Positions 8,381 through 16,436 of a DNA stretch of 45,341 nt are shown piece after piece (within the stretch, counting starts at the first letter, position 1; each line of letters starts with the position of its first letter). The notes under the pieces are model-generated. The model did not search any database. It was not told the origin of the DNA and saw only the letters and a list, made by a program, of their open reading frames with translations. The DNA comes from an uncultured Phocaeicola sp. Lineage in GTDB: Bacteria; Bacteroidota; Bacteroidia; Bacteroidales; Bacteroidaceae. Location: contig CAUBDX010000025.1 in the NCBI GenBank assembly GCA_958434805.1, forward strand, positions 1 to 45,341, in the 5' to 3' direction. The translations under genes and the position numbers were made by a program.

Positions 8381-9484
8381 TTATACATTGAAACGGAAGT
8401 GCATGATGTCACCGTCCTGTACTACGTATTCTTTACCTTCCACGCCCATTTTTCCAGCCTCTTTCACGGCGGCTTCCGAACCATATTTAATGTAGTCTTC
8501 GTACTTGATTACCTCGGCACGGATAAATCCTTTCTCGAAATCGGTGTGGATGACTCCTGCACATTGGGGGGCTTTCCATCCTTTACGATAGGTCCAGGCT
8601 TTTACTTCCATTTCTCCGGCGGTGATGAAGGTTTCCAGTTCCAGCAGGTGATAAGCCGATTTGATCAGACGGTTTACACCTGATTCTTTCAGACCGACTT
8701 CCTGAAGGAACATCTGGCGGTCTTCATAGGTTTCAAGTTCTGCGATATCGGCTTCGGTTTTGGCGGCTACGACCAGAATTTCTGCATTTTCTTCTTTTAC
8801 GGCTTCGCGTACTTGTTCTACATATTTATTGCCGGTAGCAGCACTTGCTTCGTCCACGTTGCATACGTACATCACTGGTTTGCTGGTCAGCAAGAACAGT
8901 TCTTTTGCGATTTTTTGTTCGTCTTTGCTGTCAAATTGTACGGTACGCGCAGATTTGCCTTGTTCCAATGCGTCTTTATATTTAACAAGGATGTCGTACA
9001 TTTGTTTTGCTTGTTTGTCACCGCCCGTCTGTGCCTGTTTTTGTACTTTTTGAATACGGCTTTCAATGGTTTCCAAATCTTTCAGCTGGAGTTCGGTGTC
9101 AATGATTTCTTTGTCACGTACCGGATCTACACTACCGTCTACATGAGTTACATTTTCATCGTCAAAACAACGGAGTACGTGCAGGATAGCATCTGTTTCA
9201 CGGATATTTGCCAGAAACTTGTTTCCCAGCCCTTCACCTTTGCTAGCCCCTTTTACAAGTCCTGCAATGTCAACAATTTCTACAGTAGTGGGAACGATAC
9301 GTCCCGGATGAACCAGTTCGGCAAGTTTGGTCAGGCGTTCATCAGGAACGGTGATGACACCTACATTCGGTTCGATGGTACAGAAAGGGAAGTTGGCTGC
9401 TTGAGCCTTTGCATTCGATAAACAATTAAAAAGTGTCGACTTTCCTACGTTTGGAAGACCGACAATACCACATTGTAAAGCCAT
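8381..9484 (-). CDS. ychF: Redox-regulated ribosome-associated ATPase YchF
   Basis: A 367-residue Obg-family P-loop protein, the usual length. The P-loop is GLPNVGKS (9-16), followed by the YchF signature NFPFCTIEPNVG (31-42). The switch II DIAGLVKGASKGEGLGN begins at 72. The specificity motif is NVDE (209-212) instead of NKxD, as in YchF, which prefers ATP over GTP. A coiled-coil insertion covers about 130-175, and the C-terminal TGS domain includes CAGVIHTDFEKGFIRAEV. A consensus -7 element lies 42-49 bases upstream of the start, so it is probably transcribed alone. Confidence 0.95.
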   Translation of the reverse strand: MALQCGIVGLPNVGKSTLFNCLSNAKAQAANFPFCTIEPNVGVITVPDERLTKLAELVHPGRIVPTTVEIVDIAGLVKGASKGEGLGNKFLANIRETDAILHVLRCFDDENVTHVDGSVDPVRDKEIIDTELQLKDLETIESRIQKVQKQAQTGGDKQAKQMYDILVKYKDALEQGKSARTVQFDSKDEQKIAKELFLLTSKPVMYVCNVDEASAATGNKYVEQVREAVKEENAEILVVAAKTEADIAELETYEDRQMFLQEVGLKESGVNRLIKSAYHLLELETFITAGEMEVKAWTYRKGWKAPQCAGVIHTDFEKGFIRAEVIKYEDYIKYGSEAAVKEAGKMGVEGKEYVVQDGDIMHFRFNV

Positions 9485-9525
9485 TATCTATTTGTTTTTT
9501 TGATTATTATCTATCTATTTGTTTG

Positions 9526-9533
9526 CAAAGATA
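9526..9533 (-). promoter_or_regulatory. Bacteroides -7 element TATCTTTG for ychF
   Basis: The top strand reads CAAAGATA, an exact TAnnTTTG on the minus strand. The leader between it and the start carries two copies of TATCTATTTGTTT (top strand). Confidence 0.6.
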
Positions 9534-9615
9534 ACCATTCTTTTTGTATCAGACTTCATATTGAAGTCAGATTTGGCTTTTTTATATGCGAAAAGGGGGG
9601 GCTTGTTACGAAACA

Positions 9616-9644
9616 GAAAGGGCAACCGTCACGGCTGCCCTTTC
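9616..9644 (-). terminator. Terminator hairpin after the DUF3836-like gene
   Basis: GAAAGGGCAACCG and CGGCTGCCCTTTC form a 13-base stem with one mismatch around a TCA loop. It lies just downstream of the minus-strand gene that ends at 9685. The U tail on that strand is short (CTGTTTC). Confidence 0.6.
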
Positions 9645-9684
9645 GTCGAGTTTTTATGAAAAGTGTTAGATTGTTAGAATAGAT

Positions 9685-10071
9685 TTATTTGTCCATAGTT
9701 ACGGTCATTTCGGGTACTAATATATATTCTTTCTTTTTAGAGTTCCATTTGTAATATTCAGTAGTCATACTTTTATTGCCATAAGTATAACGAATGCAGA
9801 GGTTATTTTCCCAGCGGTTTTTGTTACTGTTCCATTTTTGCGCCTCGTCCTCAGTACGTTGGTTGTTGGCGTCATACTTGTAATTGTGCTTCATATAATT
9901 AGTAAGCATGGTGCCTTCCATTTTAAAAATCGTTTCCGAAACAACTACTCCATTTACTTCTTCTGCATTGTAAATCAGGTTGTCACCCGGATTTCCTGCA
10001 AAAACTGTAAGGTTAGCAATAAATAAAATTGCTACAACGAGCATTCCTTTCAAAAAATTGATCTTTTTCAT
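9685..10071 (-). CDS. Secreted DUF3836-like protein
   Basis: A 128-residue protein with a signal peptide (MKKINFLKGMLVVAILFIAN, cut near VFA-GNPGD). The mature part shows short repeating beta hairpins with Trp-Asn turns: YKYDANNQRTEDEAQKWNSN, NRWENNLCIRYTYG and EYYKWNSKKKEYILV. This length and these 'Y.YD..n...e..kWn...' strands match the DUF3836 family of small Bacteroides exported proteins, whose function is unknown. It has its own -7 element and terminator. Cellular location is inferred to be periplasm or surface; there is no lipobox. Confidence 0.65.
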   Translation of the reverse strand: MKKINFLKGMLVVAILFIANLTVFAGNPGDNLIYNAEEVNGVVVSETIFKMEGTMLTNYMKHNYKYDANNQRTEDEAQKWNSNKNRWENNLCIRYTYGNKSMTTEYYKWNSKKKEYILVPEMTVTMDK

Positions 10072-10120
10072 GATATTGATATATTAGATTGTTACTTTCA
10101 TATTGTTTTTAAAAGCGGTG

Positions 10121-10128
10121 CAAATGTA
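10121..10128 (-). promoter_or_regulatory. Bacteroides -7 element TACATTTG
   Basis: The top strand reads CAAATGTA. Exact TAnnTTTG, about 50 bases upstream of the DUF3836-like start at 10071. Confidence 0.55.
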
Positions 10129-10282
10129 CGAAAGAAAATTGAATCTCCTAACATTTCTGCTAGAAAATGATGATATTTTTGCAAAATGTCACTGATTAAA
10201 CAAATATTAAGAATTGTATAATGGCTATTTGTTATAATTGTCTTGTCTTTGTGTTTTTCACTTATGTCTGGGATGGCAAATG

Positions 10283-10319
10283 AAAAGCTCAATGGATTGG
10301 AAAATACCATTGAGCTTTT
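10283..10319 (-). terminator. polA terminator hairpin
   Basis: AAAAGCTCAATGG (10283-10295) and CCATTGAGCTTTT (10307-10319) are perfect complements around an 11-base loop. It lies about 60 bases beyond the polA stop and ends in a T run on the minus strand. Confidence 0.75.
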
Positions 10320-10380
10320 ATGATATAAATACTTTACATATAGTACTATCTATCTTGCTAATAGTTGGTTTATGTATGCT

Positions 10381-13296
10381 TTAATGTGCTTCAAGCCAGT
10401 TGCTTCCCCAACCGCAGTCTGCGCGTAAAGGTACTTGCATACGGTAGGCATTTTCCATCTCTTCAATCACAATCTTCTGTACTTTTTCCTTTTCTTCGGG
10501 TAGAACGCTGAAATTTAACTCATCATGTACCTGAAGTATCATTTTGGACTTTATACTTTCAGATTGAAAGCGCTGATATATGCGTACCATAGCTACCTTG
10601 ATAATATCGGCTGCACTTCCTTGGATAGGAGCATTGATGGCATTCCGTTCGGCATATCCGCGCACAACCGAATTTCTGGAATTGATATCCGGAAGATATC
10701 GTTTACGGCCGAATATGGTTTCAATATATCCTTGTCCGCGGGCAAGGTCAATGCTTTTGTCCATATATTCCTTTATTTGGGGATAAGTTTCGAAGTAGCC
10801 GTCTATTAGTTCTTTTGCCTCTTTGCGGTCTACATTCATACGTTCTGCCAGTCCGAATACGCTGATGCCGTAGATGATACCGAAATTAGCTGTTTTTGCT
10901 TTACTGCGTTGTTCGCGGGTAACTTTGTCTATACTTATCTTATATACTTTTGCTGCGGTGGCGGCATGAATGTCATCTCCTTCCTTGAAAGCCTCTATCA
11001 TATTGGTATCTCCGCTAAGGTGTGCCATAATGCGTAGCTCAATCTGTGAATAGTCGGCGGAGAAAAATTCGCAGCCATCATCGGGGATGAAAGCCTTACG
11101 GATTTCCTTGCCGTCTTCGTTGCGGATAGGGATGTTCTGAAGGTTCGGGTTGCTGGAACTGAGCCGGCCGGTAGCAGTGACCGTTTGATTGAACGAAGTA
11201 TGAATTTTACCTGTTTCTTTATTAATCAATAGGGGCAGAGCATCAATATAAGTACCGAGAAGCTTCTTCAGACCGCGGTGTTCCAATATCTTGCCTACTA
11301 TTTCGTGTTTTCCTCGCAGACTTTCCAATACTTCTTCACTGGTGACATATTGTCCGGTTTTGGTTTTCTTGGCCTTCTCCACGATGCGCAGTTTGTCAAA
11401 AAGCACTTCACCTACCTGTTTGGGTGAAGCTATGTTGAAATCCGTACCTGCCAGTTGGTGCACTTCTTCTTCTATTTGGTTCATGCGGGCGGTGAAATGT
11501 TCCGAGGTCTGTTTTAAGGCTTCAGTGTCTACACGTACACCGTTGCGTTCCATATAAGCAAGTACGGGTACCAGGGGCATTTCTATTTCGTAGAAGAGTT
11601 TTTCCGCATCGTTGGTTTTCAATTCCTGTTCCAAGATGTTTTTCAATTTCAGTGTGACATCAGCATCCTCGCATGCGTACTTATAGATAGCTTCGGGGGA
11701 GAGGTCGCGCATATTCTTTTGACCTTTGCCTTTAGGACCAATCAGTTCTTCGATGTGGATAGTCTGATAATGCAGGTAGATTTCGGCAAGGTAGTCCATG
11801 TTGTGACGCAATTCCGGTTGTAGTACATAATGTGCCACCATGGTATCGAACAGGGGACCGCGCACTTCGGTTCCGTAGTTGCCCAGTACCAGCATATCGT
11901 ATTTTATATTTTGCCCTACTTTCAATACTCCTTCTTTTTCGAAAGCCGGCCGGAACTCATTAACTATTTTTTGCGCTTCAGCCCGATCGGCAGGTACAGG
12001 AACATAAAATGCTTGATTTTCGGCATAGCTGAAACTCATTCCCACGAGTTCTGCGGTGATGGGATCGGTTCCTGTTGTTTCTGTGTCTAGACTGAAAATT
12101 TCTTTTGTAAGTAAGTTTTGTAATAATTCAGTTCTTTTCTCTTCTGTATCAACGAGTTGATAGTCGTATTTTAAATTATCTAAACATGCTAGATTCGAAT
12201 ATTTCTCACTTTCCGTCCCTCCGTCGGTAAATTCTGCAAAGAGATTGCCTTGAGGAGAAGACGGGGAAGCGGGTGATTCACCGTTCGAAGCTGGTTCGCC
12301 GAAAAGGGAGAGTTGTCCCGAACCGTTCGGCGTATTTCCCTGCCGGGCGCTTCCTCCCGGTGTACGGTTTCGTCCTTGCGGGTCGTTTCCGGTCGCATCG
12401 GTGTATGTTCCGGCGAAGGCGGATTTCTTGTCTCGGTTGAAAACGCGGTCGATGAGGGTACGGAACTCCATCTCTTCAAAAATCTTCCGTAGTTCCTCTT
12501 CATTCGGTTCTTCTCTTTTCAGTTCGTCCATGTTCAAAGCGATGGGGACATCAATCTTGATAGTTGCCAGAAACTTGGAGAACTCAATCATTTTCCGGTT
12601 AGTTTCCACTTTGGTCTTCAAGGCTCCTTTCAGTTCGGCAGAGTGGGAGAGGAGGTTCTCGATGCTGCCATATTGCGCGATTAACTTTTGTGCTGTTTTC
12701 TCGCCCACGCCCGGACAACCGGGAATGTTGTCGGAACTATCGCCCATCAGTCCCAGCATATCAATGACTTGTGCGGGTGACTGGATATCGAACTTTGCCT
12801 TTACCTCTTCTATTCCCATCACTTCAAAACCGCCTGTATGCTTGGGACGGTACATGAAAACATTTCCGCCCACCAGTTGGCCATAGTCTTTGTCCGGTGT
12901 CATCATATAAGTAGTGATCCCCCGTTTGCCGGCTTCGGTGGCCAGTGTACCGATCACGTCGTCGGCCTCGTATCCCGGTACTTCCAGAATAGGAATACGG
13001 TAGGCCCGTATAATATCCTTTATAATGGGTACGGACAAACGGATTACTTCGGGTGTTTCTTCACGTTGTGCCTTATACTGTTCATAGGCTTCGTGCCGGA
13101 AGGTGGGACCGGCGGGATCAAATGCCACACCGATGTGCGTAGGATTTTCTTTCTTCAAGACCTCTTCCAGTGTATTGACAAATCCCAGTACGGCTGAAGT
13201 GTTGAAACCCTTGGAGTTAATACGCGGGCTTTTGATGAAAGCGTAATACGCACGGTATATTAATGCATAAGCATCTAATAGAAAAAGTTTGTCCAT
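10381..13296 (-). CDS. polA: DNA polymerase I
   Basis: A 971-residue polymerase for repair and Okazaki-fragment processing. Residues 1-290 are the 5' nuclease (LFLLDAYALIYRAYYAF; TPDKDYGQLV; GDSSDNIPGCPGVGEKTA). The 3'-5' exonuclease begins near 375 and retains its acidic DxE motif (FSLDTETTG, about residue 400), so proofreading should be active. The polymerase domain has motif A DYSQIELRIMAHLS near 748, motif B RSKAKTANFGIIYG near 796 and motif C VHDEL near 924. Odd point: a linker of roughly 65 residues (about 295-360) rich in Gly, Ser, Pro and Asn separates nuclease and exonuclease and makes the protein some 40 residues longer than E. coli Pol I. It is divergent from the polyprenyl synthetase, with 91 bases between their starts. 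Confidence 0.97.
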   Translation of the reverse strand: MDKLFLLDAYALIYRAYYAFIKSPRINSKGFNTSAVLGFVNTLEEVLKKENPTHIGVAFDPAGPTFRHEAYEQYKAQREETPEVIRLSVPIIKDIIRAYRIPILEVPGYEADDVIGTLATEAGKRGITTYMMTPDKDYGQLVGGNVFMYRPKHTGGFEVMGIEEVKAKFDIQSPAQVIDMLGLMGDSSDNIPGCPGVGEKTAQKLIAQYGSIENLLSHSAELKGALKTKVETNRKMIEFSKFLATIKIDVPIALNMDELKREEPNEEELRKIFEEMEFRTLIDRVFNRDKKSAFAGTYTDATGNDPQGRNRTPGGSARQGNTPNGSGQLSLFGEPASNGESPASPSSPQGNLFAEFTDGGTESEKYSNLACLDNLKYDYQLVDTEEKRTELLQNLLTKEIFSLDTETTGTDPITAELVGMSFSYAENQAFYVPVPADRAEAQKIVNEFRPAFEKEGVLKVGQNIKYDMLVLGNYGTEVRGPLFDTMVAHYVLQPELRHNMDYLAEIYLHYQTIHIEELIGPKGKGQKNMRDLSPEAIYKYACEDADVTLKLKNILEQELKTNDAEKLFYEIEMPLVPVLAYMERNGVRVDTEALKQTSEHFTARMNQIEEEVHQLAGTDFNIASPKQVGEVLFDKLRIVEKAKKTKTGQYVTSEEVLESLRGKHEIVGKILEHRGLKKLLGTYIDALPLLINKETGKIHTSFNQTVTATGRLSSSNPNLQNIPIRNEDGKEIRKAFIPDDGCEFFSADYSQIELRIMAHLSGDTNMIEAFKEGDDIHAATAAKVYKISIDKVTREQRSKAKTANFGIIYGISVFGLAERMNVDRKEAKELIDGYFETYPQIKEYMDKSIDLARGQGYIETIFGRKRYLPDINSRNSVVRGYAERNAINAPIQGSAADIIKVAMVRIYQRFQSESIKSKMILQVHDELNFSVLPEEKEKVQKIVIEEMENAYRMQVPLRADCGWGSNWLEAH

Positions 13297-13362
13297 TCTT
13301 AAAAATCTTTAGTTTTTTCATTGTAAAAGTACAAAAAAATACCGTATTCCGTCTTTTATTAC

Positions 13363-13370
13363 TACTTTTG
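13363..13370 (+). promoter_or_regulatory. Bacteroides -7 element TACTTTTG
   Basis: Exact TAnnTTTG, 17 bases before the ATG at 13388. A GTG at 13370 in the same frame overlaps it and is therefore not the start. A weaker TACTTTTA on the opposite strand (13324-13331) may serve polA. Confidence 0.6.
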
Positions 13371-13387
13371 TGCACAAATTAACCTGC

Positions 13388-14362
13388 ATGGACAAATTAC
13401 AGCAAATCAAATTGCCTATTGACAAGGAGTTTGAGGAATTTAGAAGGTTGTTTGACTCTTCGCTCCAAAGTTCCAATTCTTTACTTAGTGAGGTATTATC
13501 CTATATTAAGCAGAGAAATGGCAAGATGATGCGTCCCATATTGGCGTTGTTGATTGCTAAATTATTCGGTGAAATCAATGATTCTACGCTTCATGCGGCT
13601 CTTTCATTGGAGTTGCTCCATACGGCCAGCCTGGTGCACGATGATGTGGTGGATGAGAGTGACAAGCGCCGTGGGCAGTCTTCGGTAAATGCTATCTATA
13701 ATAATAAGGTGTCGGTTCTGGTAGGCGACTATATGCTGGCAACCAGCCTGAAGCATTCTGCCATGACCCGCGAGATTACAATTGTAGATTTGGTGGCTTG
13801 TTTGGGACAGAACTTATCTGAAGGCGAGATTATTCAATTGGCGAATATTAATGCTTCTGAGTTCTCGGAAGAAGTGTATTATGATGTCATTCGTAAAAAG
13901 ACGGCTGCATTGTTTACTGCCAGTGCGGAAGCGGGGGCTATTTCGGTGCATGCATCCGATGAAATGGTGAAAAATGCTCGTCTGTTTGGCGAAATGATTG
14001 GTATTGCTTTCCAGATAAAGGATGATATTTTCGACTATTATTCTTCTGATGAGATAGGTAAACCTACCGGGAACGATATGCGTGAAGGGAAGCTGACATT
14101 GCCGGCTTTGTATGTGTTGAATATGTTTGATGATGAGGAGATGCGGAAACTGGCGCTACGCATCCGGGCATTAGACGCTTCGGATGAAGATATTGCCCGT
14201 TTCATCGAATATACTAAGGTGAAGGGAGGGATAGAGTATGCCAGGCAGGCAATGGTGGATTATCGTAATAAAGCGTTGGCTTTACTTCCACAATCAGCCG
14301 GTCAAGCTGTAAAAGATGCTTTGACTGCTTATATTGATTATGTGATTGAAAGAGATAAATAG
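13388..14362 (+). CDS. Long-chain polyprenyl diphosphate synthase
   Basis: A 324-residue trans-isoprenyl diphosphate synthase. The first Asp-rich motif is LVHDDVVDESDKRRG (DDxxD at 85-89). The second is QIKDDIFDYYS (DDxxD at 212-216). KMMRP (46-50) fits the upstream basic and Arg contact region. There are no bulky aromatic residues just before the first motif (ELLHTASL), which fits a long-chain enzyme such as the one making the menaquinone side chain; exact chain length cannot be read. It has its own promoter and a strong 21-base-arm terminator, so it is monocistronic. Confidence 0.9.
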   Translation: MDKLQQIKLPIDKEFEEFRRLFDSSLQSSNSLLSEVLSYIKQRNGKMMRPILALLIAKLFGEINDSTLHAALSLELLHTASLVHDDVVDESDKRRGQSSVNAIYNNKVSVLVGDYMLATSLKHSAMTREITIVDLVACLGQNLSEGEIIQLANINASEFSEEVYYDVIRKKTAALFTASAEAGAISVHASDEMVKNARLFGEMIGIAFQIKDDIFDYYSSDEIGKPTGNDMREGKLTLPALYVLNMFDDEEMRKLALRIRALDASDEDIARFIEYTKVKGGIEYARQAMVDYRNKALALLPQSAGQAVKDALTAYIDYVIERDK

Positions 14363-14381
14363 TACGATTGTTGAAGATATG

Positions 14382-14445
14382 TACTTCAAAAAGTTCGGGC
14401 GTAGTCCTTTATACAATAAGGATCACGCCCGAACTTTTTGAGGTA
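14382..14445. terminator. Long terminator hairpin between convergent genes
   Basis: Positions 14382-14402 pair with 14425-14445 over 21 bases with one mismatch, with inner arms TCCTT and AAGGA. The core is AAAAAGTTCGGGCGT, flanked by A and T runs that would serve both strands. It separates the polyprenyl synthase from deoC. Confidence 0.8.
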
Positions 14446-14480
14446 CGCCTTTCTTTGGTAGAAGGTTTACCTTTAAAATA

Positions 14481-14507
14481 ACCGGAATAGATAAGGCTCA
14501 TTCCGGT
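14481..14507 (-). terminator. Second hairpin downstream of deoC
   Basis: ACCGGAAT (14481-14488) and ATTCCGGT (14500-14507) are perfect complements. On the minus strand the stem is followed by TATTTT. It probably ends the dtd-mazG-deoC transcript. Confidence 0.5.
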
Positions 14508-14552
14508 CACTTTAAATATGGTTGTTATTTAAATAGTGAAACAGTTCTTTGT

Positions 14553-15500
14553 TTAGAAGAACTTGGTTTCTTGACCTACAATTTCTGAGAGAAGCAGATT
14601 GGCCAAGCGGCTTGTTCCTAAGCGGAATAACTCGTTTGTCAGCCATTCTTCACCTAACACTTCTTTTACAATGGTATAGTAAACCAAAGCATCGTGTACG
14701 GTATTAATTCCTCCGGCGGGTTTGAATCCTACTTTGCGGCCTGTTGTCATATAGTATTCTTTGATAGCCTCGCACATCACCAAGGCAGCTTCAGGAGTAG
14801 CGGCGGGGTTTTCCTTTCCGGTAGAGGTTTTGATGAAATCGGCTCCGGAATACATCGATAGAATGGACGCTTTTTTGATGTTGGATGCGCTTCCCAGTGC
14901 TCCGGTTTCCAAGATCACTTTCAGGTGATGCTCACCACATACAGCTTTTAATTCTTCTATTTCATCACACATTCCTTCGTAATCCCCACTCAGGAACTTG
15001 CCTACCGGGATAACGATATCTATCTCATCAGCTCCGGTATGGAGAGCCATGGCTGTTTCGGCTACCTTTACTTCGGTAAAGGTTTGCGAAGAGGGGAAAC
15101 CGCCCGATACACAGGCTATGTTTACATGATCTGCTTCCAAGGTGTCGTTGACTACTTCTGCCATATTAGGATATACACAGATTGCGGCTACATTGTCCAG
15201 ATCGGGGTACTTGTCAACAAATTCATTTACTTTTCCGGTGAATTTCATTACACTTTCATCTGAATCAGTACACTTTAAAGTGGTTAGGTCAATGCAATGG
15301 AACAGGAATTTCTTTACGTCCGGTGTATTGTTTTCTGCTACATGTTTTTCGATGAGTAGGGCAGTTTTCGCTTTTACATCCTCATCGTGCAAACGGATGT
15401 TATACTTGGCAAGTGCTTCTTCGTACTTGCTGTGCTCAGGTCCATGATCGTGGTCATGACGGTGTTCATGTCCACCTTCGAATTCGTGATTATGTTCCAT
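14553..15500 (-). CDS. deoC: Deoxyribose-phosphate aldolase with His-rich N-terminus
   Basis: A 315-residue class I aldolase that splits 2-deoxyribose-5-phosphate into glyceraldehyde-3-phosphate and acetaldehyde. The Schiff-base lysine is K224 in DFIKTSTGKE, the second active-site lysine is K260 in VGFKPAGGI, and the acidic residue is D161 in DEIDIVIPVG. Odd: the first 23 residues carry eight histidines (for example GGHEHRHDHDHG), followed by a helix before the barrel. The family core starts much later, at about residue 60, so this is a lineage-specific extension that could bind metal or be a disordered tail. Its start lies only 6 bases from the stop of the MazG-like gene, so it ends the dtd-mazG-deoC unit. 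Confidence 0.93.
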   Translation of the reverse strand: MEHNHEFEGGHEHRHDHDHGPEHSKYEEALAKYNIRLHDEDVKAKTALLIEKHVAENNTPDVKKFLFHCIDLTTLKCTDSDESVMKFTGKVNEFVDKYPDLDNVAAICVYPNMAEVVNDTLEADHVNIACVSGGFPSSQTFTEVKVAETAMALHTGADEIDIVIPVGKFLSGDYEGMCDEIEELKAVCGEHHLKVILETGALGSASNIKKASILSMYSGADFIKTSTGKENPAATPEAALVMCEAIKEYYMTTGRKVGFKPAGGINTVHDALVYYTIVKEVLGEEWLTNELFRLGTSRLANLLLSEIVGQETKFF

Positions 15501-15506
15501 AATTCT

Positions 15507-15827
15507 TTATAATTTGGGATTGTTTTTATGTCTGTCTTTATCTCTATTTGTTTTCTTCTCCAAGTTTTGACGGAAGGCTTCGGTCAGGTTTACTCCGGTC
15601 TGGTTGGCCAGACAGATAAGGACCCACAGTACATCTGCCATTTCATCGGCAAGGTTGTCTTTCTCTCCTTGCTTGAAAGACTGATCTCCGTATTTGCGTG
15701 CCATCACACGTGCCAGTTCGCCTACTTCCTCGGTCAGAACGGCCATATTGGTCAGTTCGCTGAAGTAACGTACACCATACGTTTTAATCCAGCGGTCCAC
15801 TTCTTTTTGTGCTTCTTCCAGTGTCAT
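15507..15827 (-). CDS. MazG-like nucleotide pyrophosphohydrolase
   Basis: A 106-residue all-alpha NTP pyrophosphatase of the short MazG type. The metal-binding acidic helices are visible: EEVGELARVMARKYGDQ (ExxE) and NLADEMADVLWVL (ExxD). KQGEKD between them is typical of the short forms. It probably hydrolyses non-canonical or excess (d)NTPs to NMP and PPi. The start was chosen at 15827 because the ATG overlaps the dtd stop as TAATG, a coupling signal; the longer frame adds nine residues without support. It sits with deoC, a deoxynucleotide-salvage enzyme, and with dtd. Confidence 0.85.
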   Translation of the reverse strand: MTLEEAQKEVDRWIKTYGVRYFSELTNMAVLTEEVGELARVMARKYGDQSFKQGEKDNLADEMADVLWVLICLANQTGVNLTEAFRQNLEKKTNRDKDRHKNNPKL

Positions 15828-16279
15828 TATTCCTTGTTTTTGGTGTCCATACATATAGTAACAGGACCGTTGTTCAGAAGTTCAACTTTCATGTCTGCTC
15901 CGAATTCTCCGGTTCCTACTTCTTTGCCCAGACCGATGCTCAGTTCTTGGCAGAAATAATTGTAGAGGGGGATGGCTACATCGTGCTTTGCAGCACGGAT
16001 ATAGGAGGGACGGTTGCCTTTTTTTGTAGATGCGTGTAGTGTGAATTGGCTGATCACCAATATGTTGCCTCCTACCTCTAGGATAGATTTATTCATGACT
16101 CCATTTTCATCGTCAAAGACTCTCAGTCCTATTATTTTTTTGCATAACCAGTCGGCATCTTCTTGTGTATCAGCTTCTTCAATGCCAACCAATATCATGA
16201 ATCCTTCTTTTATCGCCGATTTGCATACGCCTTCTATGGTAACAGAGGCGTGGCTTACTCGTTGAATAACTACTCTCAT
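15827..16279 (-). CDS. dtd: D-aminoacyl-tRNA deacylase
   Basis: A 150-residue homodimeric enzyme that removes D-amino acids mischarged on tRNA. The two signature loops are present: SQFTLHA near residue 79 (SQFTL) and NNGPVTICMD near 135 (the Gly-cisPro GPVT loop). The N-terminus MRVVIQRVSHASVTI is typical. First gene of a dtd-mazG-deoC unit: its TAA overlaps the next ATG. A -7 element lies about 140 bases upstream, next to the uvrC stop, giving a long leader without an obvious structure. Confidence 0.95.
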   Translation of the reverse strand: MRVVIQRVSHASVTIEGVCKSAIKEGFMILVGIEEADTQEDADWLCKKIIGLRVFDDENGVMNKSILEVGGNILVISQFTLHASTKKGNRPSYIRAAKHDVAIPLYNYFCQELSIGLGKEVGTGEFGADMKVELLNNGPVTICMDTKNKE

Positions 16280-16417
16280 ATTTATATTCTTTAATTTCTT
16301 GTTAGAAAAATTCTAGTTGTTTATCGGTAATGTCTCCGCTTCTACAATGGACAATATGTTGCCGGCTTCTTGCCTGGACTGATACGAGGCAGAGCATGTC
16401 CCTGTAGTAGATGTATG

Positions 16418-16425
16418 CAAAGGTA
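16418..16425 (-). promoter_or_regulatory. Bacteroides -7 element TACCTTTG for dtd-mazG-deoC
   Basis: The top strand reads CAAAGGTA. Exact TAnnTTTG, just past the uvrC stop and about 140 bases before dtd. The long untranslated leader makes the assignment less certain. Confidence 0.45.
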
Positions 16426-16436
16426 GGAAATCCCTT

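Larger units (their letters stand above)
10072..10380. other. Intergenic stretch between polA and the DUF3836-like gene
   Basis: About 310 bases without a gene. It holds the -7 element of the DUF3836-like gene near one end and the perfect polA terminator hairpin near the other. Nothing else is recognised between them. Confidence 0.6.

Noticed and set aside
9485..9524. Two copies of TATCTATTTGTTT in the ychF leader
   Set aside because: Short AT-rich repeat in a low-complexity leader; could be chance slippage.
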